Source of the DNA: Chloroflexota bacterium
GTDB taxonomy: Bacteria; Chloroflexota; Anaerolineae; Aggregatilineales; Phototrophicaceae
Length of the DNA: 21,150 nucleotides
Direction: 5' to 3'
Assembly (NCBI GenBank): GCA_003242205.1
Contig: QGUR01000035.1
Coordinates: 1 to 21,150, forward strand
The notes beneath the pieces are model-generated. The model worked only from the letters and a program-made list of their open reading frames with translations, had not been told where the DNA came from and did not search any database. Positions 15,972 through 21,150 of the stretch are shown here, piece by piece. The position numbers and the translations under genes are program-made. Every line of letters begins with the position of its first letter. Positions within the stretch are counted from its first letter, which is position 1.

Positions 15972-16913
15972 ATGAGGGATCGATGGCGAGTCATGCGACG
16001 AGCAAAGCAGCACCTTTATATTGCCACTCTGATAGCGCTGGCGCTTTCGGCAGTATCAGTTGCTGCCCAGAGCAGCGTCACAACCAGCGACGTCATCGTT
16101 GAAGCCTACCGGGCTACGAATGTTCGCAGCGGCCCAAGCGTCAACTATGATGTCATTGCTTACCTGCAGCCCGGCGATAGTGCGCGGGCTGTCGGGCGTA
16201 GCGATCAATACAGCAACTGGCTCCAGATCGAGCTGGGCAACCAGTTAGGATGGGTTGCTTACTTCACGGTCTCCGTCAGCGGCGATCCGTCGTCGCTTGA
16301 GATCGTCTTTGCGCCCGACCCGGAGCCTGATGCGACCGCCGAAGCGCTGCCCAGCGAGGTTCCAAACCAACAGGCAACAAGCAATCTTTACGTGACGGCC
16401 TATCGTCGCGTTAACGTCCGCAGTGGCCCAGGAACCGAATTCAACACCATCGGCGTGCTAACGCCGGGACAGACCGCCGACATCATCGGGACGAGCGGCG
16501 AGGACAACGAATGGCTACAAATTCGCTACAACGGCGAAGACGGCTGGGTTGCCTATTTCGTCGTGACTGTCTCTGGCGATGTCAGCATTCTGGAGCGTTT
16601 TCGTGAAGCCGGCAACGATCTGGCCGCGAACACCGTTGCCGGCGGAATCATCCAAAATCAGGTGATCGTCATCACCCTCTACAACACGAACCTTCGCGCC
16701 GAGCCGCGCTTTGGATCTGATGTCGTCACCGTGATCCCCTACGACACCACCTTGAGGGCGATTGCCCGCACAGAAGACAACAACTGGCTACAGGTCGAAT
16801 ATGAGGGCGTTCAGGGCTGGCTCACGGCTTCACTGGTGAGCATGGGAGCGAGCGACGTCGACGACTTGCCTGTAGCTCTTATACCAACAGCAACGCCTCA
16901 GCCCCAAGGCTAA
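15972..16913 (+). CDS. Secreted protein with three bacterial SH3 repeats
   Basis: This 313-residue protein has a signal peptide (basic RRAKQ, then hydrophobic YIATLIALALSAVSVAAQ, ending about residue 33). Three SH3 repeats lie at about 40-101 (TNVRSGPSVNYD), 138-200 (VNVRSGPGTEFN) and 229-290 (TNLRAEPRFGSD). The first two end in nearly identical GWVAYF-V-VSGD blocks, a recent internal duplication. The tail is Pro/Thr-rich (PTATPQPQ). A wall-binding role is inferred; there is no enzyme motif. The start is uncertain: ATG 15972 (TTG 15969 also in frame) lacks a good ribosome site, and ATG 15993 would give a shorter signal peptide with GGCGAG upstream. It follows the amylase by 91 bp and is closed by a strong terminator, so it is probably co-transcribed with it. 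Confidence 0.88.
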   Translation: MRDRWRVMRRAKQHLYIATLIALALSAVSVAAQSSVTTSDVIVEAYRATNVRSGPSVNYDVIAYLQPGDSARAVGRSDQYSNWLQIELGNQLGWVAYFTVSVSGDPSSLEIVFAPDPEPDATAEALPSEVPNQQATSNLYVTAYRRVNVRSGPGTEFNTIGVLTPGQTADIIGTSGEDNEWLQIRYNGEDGWVAYFVVTVSGDVSILERFREAGNDLAANTVAGGIIQNQVIVITLYNTNLRAEPRFGSDVVTVIPYDTTLRAIARTEDNNWLQVEYEGVQGWLTASLVSMGASDVDDLPVALIPTATPQPQG

Positions 16914-16945
16914 GACCTTTACATAATTTATAGTTAAGACAATCT

Positions 16946-16990
16946 AAAACGGCCGGGGGAAATTTAGCTATCCCCGGCCGTTTTCTTTAT
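16946..16990 (+). terminator. Strong intrinsic terminator
   Basis: AAAACGGCCGGGG (16946-16958) pairs perfectly with CCCCGGCCGTTTT (16972-16984), 13 bp with a 13-nt loop, followed by TTTTCTTTATG. It ends the SH3/amylase transcript and insulates the TIR-NACHT gene from upstream transcription. Confidence 0.9.
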
Positions 16991-17145
16991 GTTTTTTCGT
17001 TTCACTTGGCTTGCATGAAATCACAAATCATGTTACAAGAGTGTATGTTTATTTTTTCAAACAATTGTCTATGCTGGAGTCAAACTAATAGGAGACTTGC
17101 CTCGTTAAGGGCGTGACCCAGTTATTGAGTGAGAGCTAGTAAGAC

Positions 17146-17229
17146 ATGACCGGTGATCCGACACACCCTTTGAATAGGGCAAGCGTGTATGGCGGCAACC
17201 ATATCGGCACAGATTTGTGGCAGGTTTAG
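17146..17229 (+). CDS. Possible 27-residue leader peptide
   Basis: ATG 17146 opens 27 codons ending in TAG 17227-17229, with GAGAG 10 bp upstream. The product begins MTGDPTHPLNRASVYGG and ends in IGTDLWQV; I do not recognise it. It lies 43 bp before the TIR-NACHT start. Its stop codon is inside the 5' arm of the hairpin at 17221-17244, so translation could open that hairpin. A short ORF of this length can occur by chance, hence the low confidence. Confidence 0.25.
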   Translation: MTGDPTHPLNRASVYGGNHIGTDLWQV

Positions 17230-17244
17230 CGCGAGCTAGACCTG
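17221..17244 (+). promoter_or_regulatory. 10-bp hairpin with GNRA (GCGA) tetraloop in the TIR-NACHT leader
   Basis: CAGGTTTAGC (17221-17230), GCGA loop, GCTAGACCTG (17235-17244): in RNA all ten pairs form, with one G-U wobble. GNRA tetraloops closed by C-G are unusually stable and often contact RNA or protein. It is not followed by a T-run, so it is not a terminator. It ends 28 nt before the GTG start, leaving the ribosome site GGGAG (17260-17264) free. Confidence 0.6.
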
Positions 17245-17259
17245 TTACGTCTTACCCCT

Positions 17260-17264
17260 GGGAG
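17260..17264 (+). promoter_or_regulatory. Ribosome binding site fixing the GTG start of the TIR-NACHT gene
   Basis: GGGAG lies 8 nt before GTG 17273. The frame is closed upstream by TAG 17237-17239 and no in-frame ATG precedes the TIR domain, so GTG is the best-supported start. Confidence 0.6.
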
Positions 17265-17272
17265 CACCGTCG

Positions 17273-20200
17273 GTGAGTGAGCAGCGGAAGCACGTCTTTT
17301 TGAGCTATTGCAGCGTCGAACGCGGATTCGCACTGAAACTGGCTGCGGATTTGAAGAACGCGGGCGTCAATCTGTGGGTTGACCGGCTTGATATCCGGCC
17401 CGGTGACGACTGGCGACGCGCACTCACGAACGCCGTCGACGAATGCGCAGCACTGATCTGCATCCTGTCGCCCGAATATGTGGCATCTGTCTACTGCCAG
17501 CGCGAACTGGGCCGCGCAGATCGGATGGGCAAGCGCATCATTCCAATTTTGCTCCGTGATCTGCAAGACAAGGACTGGCCACTTGAGCTTGAACGGCAGC
17601 AGTTTCTGGACTTCAGGAACTGGACCGAGCCAAACGTCTATGCGGAGCGACTGGAGGAGCTGATCAGGTATCTGCGCACCGATTTTTCCGCGCAGTTCAG
17701 CGCTGTACCGGACGCCGAAACACGATATCTGACCAGCCTGATCGCCGAATTGGAAGCGAACAAGAGCGTCATGGAGCTGGTCGAACTCACGCATCAGGCC
17801 GACCGCCTGCTGAGCGATGAACTTGAGAGACCGGAACCACGTTATCCCGGCGTATGGACGATGCGCGGTTCGTACACGGCTTCCGATGACCTGAACAGCG
17901 GGTTGCCGACGCGTGTGGCAATGGACTGGAACGTTCCTCTGAACGGCATCGGCGAAGCGTTGGAACGCTATTCGCGTTTCGTCCTGATCGGCGCGCCGGG
18001 GACGGGCAAAACCACGACTGTGCAGCACCTTGTGCTGACTGCGGCGCATGCCCGACTGCGTAACCGCGCCGCAGCGCCCTTGCCTATCTATCTCAAGCTG
18101 ACAACGTGGCAGGATGACCAGTCGCCAGAAGCGTTCATTCGCACCCATTGGCCACTCGAATCGAACCCGATTGAGCTGCTGGCGCGAGGTGAGGCTTCGC
18201 TGTATCTGGACGGCTTGAACGAGATGGGAGCCTCTGGCGCGGCGAAAGCGGCTCGCCTGCGCGCCTGGCTGACGAGTGACAACGCGCCGCAACGTGTCAT
18301 CGTCACGTGCCGGTCGGCGGAATATAACGACGATCTTATCCTGCCGCTGCCAACTGTTCAGGCGGCGGAAATGGACAAGTCCAGAATTGAGCAGTTTGTC
18401 ACACATTACCTCGGCAACGACGCCGGATATCTGCTGGCCAAAATTCTTCCTCACGACACACCCAGCGGCGAAAACTCGCGCCATTTGTTCCAACTGGCCC
18501 GTAACCCGTTCTTGCTCAGCTTGCTGGTGATTGTGTTCACGCGCTCGCCCGATGGCGAGTTGCCCAAGAATAGAGGGACGCTCCTGCAACAACTGGCGGC
18601 CGAACTCTGGCATCAGGAAGCCATGCGACGGTCGCAAAAAGCGCCGGCATTCGAAGCACTGGAAGCTGCTCTGTCGAATCTGGCCTTTGCCATGATCGAC
18701 CAGTCAATGCCGGTCTACGTACCGAGAGACTTCGCATTGCCATTCTTCGCCGAACCATCGCTGCTGGATACGGCAATCAGTGCCCGCTTTCTGGAAGAAG
18801 AAGGCGGTACGGTGCGGTTCGCACACCAGCTCATGCAGGAATATTTCGCCGCGCTCGGTCTGGCGCGCGCAGGACTGCCAACGCGGCTGGAACAACCACG
18901 ATTCAACGATCTGGGCAGCCGGATTCCGGGCAAGTGGGACTCTGTGATTGTCGCCTTGTGTGGCATCTGGCCGGAGCCGGACAGCATCGTGCGCGCTGTC
19001 GCCGAAGTCGATCCGCTGCTTGCGCTCCAGTGCCTTGCAAGCGGAATCGATGTTTCCAGTGCAACACGGGAACAGGCGATTAGCCTTGGGTTGTCTGCAA
19101 TCCAGCCCCATAACAATGCCGGCCTGATCGACGTAGCGCGCCTGTTGATCGATCTGGAAGACGAGAATGCCATCGCTTTGCTAATCGAAGCGATGCGTAC
19201 CGGCCCCTGGCAAACGCGCTGTATGGCGCACGAAACGCTTTTCGAAGCCAGCACGATTGAAATCGAAGGACTTGAACCGGCGCTGCTAGACAGGGACCCG
19301 GCCATTCTTGATGCGACTGCGGCGGCGATCCGCACGATAGGCTGGGCAGCCATTCCGCAGCTTCAACGCCTGCTCCGACATGAGAACTGGATGGTGCGCA
19401 GGGGCGCGGCCTGGGCACTTGGCGAACTGGGCGATCCGGCGGCTGTACCGGGGCTAGTCGCGGCGCTCGATGATCCAGACCCATTGGTGATTGCCAAGGC
19501 GCTAACAGCACTCGGCCTTATTGGCGACGCAGCGGCTTTGCAGGCCATCGCGCCTGCGTTGCGCCACGCCAACTGGCGCGTTGGCCGGGCCGCTGCCGAG
19601 GCGTTGGGACGCATTGGAACCGAGGCGCTGCCAATCCTGTTAGAGGCTGCCGCCGATTCAGATCAGGAAATCCGCTGGCGCGCTGTTTGTGGACTCAAAT
19701 TTATATCCGACCCTTCCGCGCAATCGGCGCTGCTCGAAGCCACACGGGATGCGAGTGTGGAGGTGCGCGGCGCGGCTGTGGAAGCACTTAGGGACACGGA
19801 GGATGAAAAAGCTGTGAATCGCCTCATCGAATTACTCAAAGATACATCGGCCGTTCGTTGGGCGAAGGAGCGCATCTGCGATCTTTCTGCGAAGATTCTC
19901 GCTGCCAAGGGCACGCGTAAAGCGCGCGCTGCTCTTGCCAAGTGGAACCGGCAGCAGGCAGAGGTAGCTCTGGCCACTGCGGGTTCCTCCGGCCCAGCGT
20001 CCAATGCCGGAAAACACTCTGCCAACAAGGGCAAAAACCGCCTTCTGAGCATGAAGCAGCCAGAGGAAACAAATCGGGGGTCAGGGACCGAGTTCGATGA
20101 TCTTGACTCGCCGGACTGGATGCGACGGCGCAAAGCGGTGCGGCGTCTGGCGGACGAACCGCTCGATATCGCTCTCCCCAAGCTGGTCAACAAGCTTGAG

Positions 20201-21150
20201 GACGAAGATTGTCAGGTGCGGCTGGCAGCAGTCGAGGTTCTTCGTAACATCGACAATGAAATCGCGGTAGAAGCATTGATCAAGGCGCTTGGCGACGGAG
20301 AAGCCCTTGTTTCGGATGCGGCCGCTGCAGCGCTGGTCAAACATGGGCGAAAGGTTGTGCCGGGGCTGCTGAAAGCGCTGGAAAGCACTAACGTCGGCAT
20401 GCGCGGCGCAGCCGTGGAAGCGCTGGGCAAGATCGCCGATAAATCAGCTGTTCAGCCGCTAATCGGCCTGCTTGAAGATACCGAGCACCCGTGGCTGGCC
20501 GAACAGCGCATTTGCGATCTGGCAGCGCGCGCCCTGCTCTCGATCGGAACGCCGGAAGCGCGCAACGCGGTCAAACGCTGGCGCGAGACGCCAACCGGCC
20601 AGTCATTCAACAACAAAGCGCCTGTACCCAAAGCGCAGGAAGCGCCAGAGCCGCCGGAGGATGTGCCAACGCCCAAGATCGACGACGATCCCCTGCTAAC
20701 GCTGCTGGACGCTTTGCACGAAGGTGAATGGGGAGAGCGTGAAGAGGCGGGTAAGAAGTTGCGCCAGTACGCCGCCAGCCTGAAGGGCAAGGCAGATGCG
20801 GCGCGCGATATTCAGCGGCTCATCGGGGCGACTCAGGATAGTGACTGGGTTGTGCGCTGGGCAGCTTGTGAGGCGCTGGCTTGGGCAGGCGACCGGTCTG
20901 GCGTACCGCATCTGATCGAGCGCTTGGAAGATGATAACTGGATGGTGCGGATTGCCGCAGTCCGTGGTCTGGTCGAACTTCAGGAGGCGTCTGCTGTTCC
21001 TGCGATAGCCAATCTGGTTGCCGATGACAACCATAACGTGCGTGAAGCAACTGCCGAGGCGCTCGGTTTGCTTGGCGAGGCGAGCGGGATGAGCGCTTGG
21101 GCGAAACGGCCGCGGACGAGGAAAAACTCGGGACGATTCGGGGAAACGAA
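17273..21150 (+). CDS. TIR-NACHT-HEAT bacterial NLR-like protein, 3' end cut by window
   Basis: The frame runs at least 1292 codons to the window edge. Residues 7-130 are a TIR domain: HVFLSYCSVE, LWVDRLDIRPGDDW (34-47), and SPEYVASVYCQREL (66-79), whose Glu78 aligns with the catalytic glutamate of NAD+-cleaving TIRs. A helical linker (about 140-200) leads to a NACHT module: Walker A GAPGTGKT (240-247), Walker B YLDGLNE (311-317), sensor-like RVIVTCR (341-347), and the FAHQLMQEYFAA element (516-527) typical of bacterial NACHT proteins. PBS-lyase-type HEAT repeats fill about 689-905, 945-1095 and 1135 onward, in three modules split by hydrophilic linkers. By family knowledge, the repeats sense a trigger, NACHT oligomerises, and TIR destroys NAD+ (abortive infection); this is inferred. 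It stands alone behind a strong terminator; GTG is the start. The true C-terminus is not seen. Confidence 0.93.
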   Translation, partial: MSEQRKHVFLSYCSVERGFALKLAADLKNAGVNLWVDRLDIRPGDDWRRALTNAVDECAALICILSPEYVASVYCQRELGRADRMGKRIIPILLRDLQDKDWPLELERQQFLDFRNWTEPNVYAERLEELIRYLRTDFSAQFSAVPDAETRYLTSLIAELEANKSVMELVELTHQADRLLSDELERPEPRYPGVWTMRGSYTASDDLNSGLPTRVAMDWNVPLNGIGEALERYSRFVLIGAPGTGKTTTVQHLVLTAAHARLRNRAAAPLPIYLKLTTWQDDQSPEAFIRTHWPLESNPIELLARGEASLYLDGLNEMGASGAAKAARLRAWLTSDNAPQRVIVTCRSAEYNDDLILPLPTVQAAEMDKSRIEQFVTHYLGNDAGYLLAKILPHDTPSGENSRHLFQLARNPFLLSLLVIVFTRSPDGELPKNRGTLLQQLAAELWHQEAMRRSQKAPAFEALEAALSNLAFAMIDQSMPVYVPRDFALPFFAEPSLLDTAISARFLEEEGGTVRFAHQLMQEYFAALGLARAGLPTRLEQPRFNDLGSRIPGKWDSVIVALCGIWPEPDSIVRAVAEVDPLLALQCLASGIDVSSATREQAISLGLSAIQPHNNAGLIDVARLLIDLEDENAIALLIEAMRTGPWQTRCMAHETLFEASTIEIEGLEPALLDRDPAILDATAAAIRTIGWAAIPQLQRLLRHENWMVRRGAAWALGELGDPAAVPGLVAALDDPDPLVIAKALTALGLIGDAAALQAIAPALRHANWRVGRAAAEALGRIGTEALPILLEAAADSDQEIRWRAVCGLKFISDPSAQSALLEATRDASVEVRGAAVEALRDTEDEKAVNRLIELLKDTSAVRWAKERICDLSAKILAAKGTRKARAALAKWNRQQAEVALATAGSSGPASNAGKHSANKGKNRLLSMKQPEETNRGSGTEFDDLDSPDWMRRRKAVRRLADEPLDIALPKLVNKLEDEDCQVRLAAVEVLRNIDNEIAVEALIKALGDGEALVSDAAAAALVKHGRKVVPGLLKALESTNVGMRGAAVEALGKIADKSAVQPLIGLLEDTEHPWLAEQRICDLAARALLSIGTPEARNAVKRWRETPTGQSFNNKAPVPKAQEAPEPPEDVPTPKIDDDPLLTLLDALHEGEWGEREEAGKKLRQYAASLKGKADAARDIQRLIGATQDSDWVVRWAACEALAWAGDRSGVPHLIERLEDDNWMVRIAAVRGLVELQEASAVPAIANLVADDNHNVREATAEALGLLGEASGMSAWAKRPRTRKNSGRFGET

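Larger units (their letters stand above)
16985..17272 (+). other. AT-rich leader/promoter region of the TIR-NACHT gene
   Basis: No long gene is present between the terminator and GTG 17273. About 16985-17095 is strikingly AT-rich for this window and probably holds the promoter; TATGCT (17070-17075) and TAATAG (17086-17091) are candidate -10 boxes but no convincing -35 pairs with either. CATGA (17014-17018) and TCATG (17028-17032) form a small inverted repeat that could be an operator. From about 17095 GC rises and the sequence holds a possible small ORF and a GNRA hairpin, given separately. Confidence 0.5.

Noticed and set aside
17095..17260. A tRNA, retron msr/msd or known riboswitch in the TIR-NACHT leader
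   Set aside because: No cloverleaf, no reverse transcriptase nearby, and no riboswitch core I can recognise; only the GNRA hairpin is firm.
17252..18637. 461-codon open frame on the minus strand
   Set aside because: It is antisense to the TIR and NACHT coding region, with Gln/Arg-rich composition typical of a shadow frame and no recognisable domain.
1..21150. CRISPR array, insertion sequence or attachment site
   Set aside because: No regularly spaced repeats, transposase, integrase or terminal inverted repeats were seen anywhere in the window.

Overview
The window is a bacterial chromosomal fragment with densely packed genes and moderately high GC. Long repetitive bacterial SH3 proteins (NVRSGPG motifs), a secreted L,D-transpeptidase, an F420-type LLM oxidoreductase, a secreted multidomain alpha-amylase and a very large TIR-NACHT-HEAT protein together suggest Chloroflexota (Anaerolineae-like). 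This taxonomic call rests on gene content only; no rRNA or tRNA gene is visible. Both ends cut through genes.

Layout. 1-1270 (-): histidyl-tRNA-synthetase fold protein (HisZ/HisS type), 3' end missing. 1458-2498 (-) and 2746-4182 (+): a divergent pair of envelope genes, an L,D-transpeptidase and a five-repeat SH3 protein. 4357-6354 (+): a large TPR protein, bounded on each side by a terminator-like hairpin. 6561-7181 (-): YigZ/IMPACT family protein. 7245-8366 (-): an orphan P-loop ATPase, visibly more AT-rich than its neighbours. 8475-9182 (+): queuosine-precursor transporter. 9191-9258: an elaborate hairpin shared by two convergent genes. 9272-10384 (-): THUMP-type tRNA guanine-N2 methyltransferase. 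10445-16913 (+): four co-directional genes with gaps of 35-91 bp (RmlD-like SDR, LLM oxidoreductase, secreted GH13 amylase, secreted SH3 protein), closed by a strong 13-bp terminator at 16946-16984.

The most interesting part follows that terminator. An AT-rich non-coding stretch leads to a leader with a possible 27-codon ORF and a perfect 10-bp hairpin capped by a GNRA tetraloop. Next comes a reading frame open for at least 1292 codons, from GTG 17273 past the end of the window. It encodes an N-terminal TIR domain with the expected catalytic glutamate, a NACHT NTPase with intact Walker A and Walker B, and at least three HEAT-repeat modules separated by hydrophilic linkers. This is the architecture of a bacterial NLR-like immune protein: TIR effector, NACHT switch, repeat sensor. 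A role in anti-phage abortive infection by NAD+ depletion is an inference from those families.

The other genes are mainly housekeeping (tRNA modification, histidine/tRNA metabolism), cell envelope (L,D-transpeptidase, SH3 proteins) and extracellular alpha-glucan use. No CRISPR array, transposase, integrase or attachment site was found.
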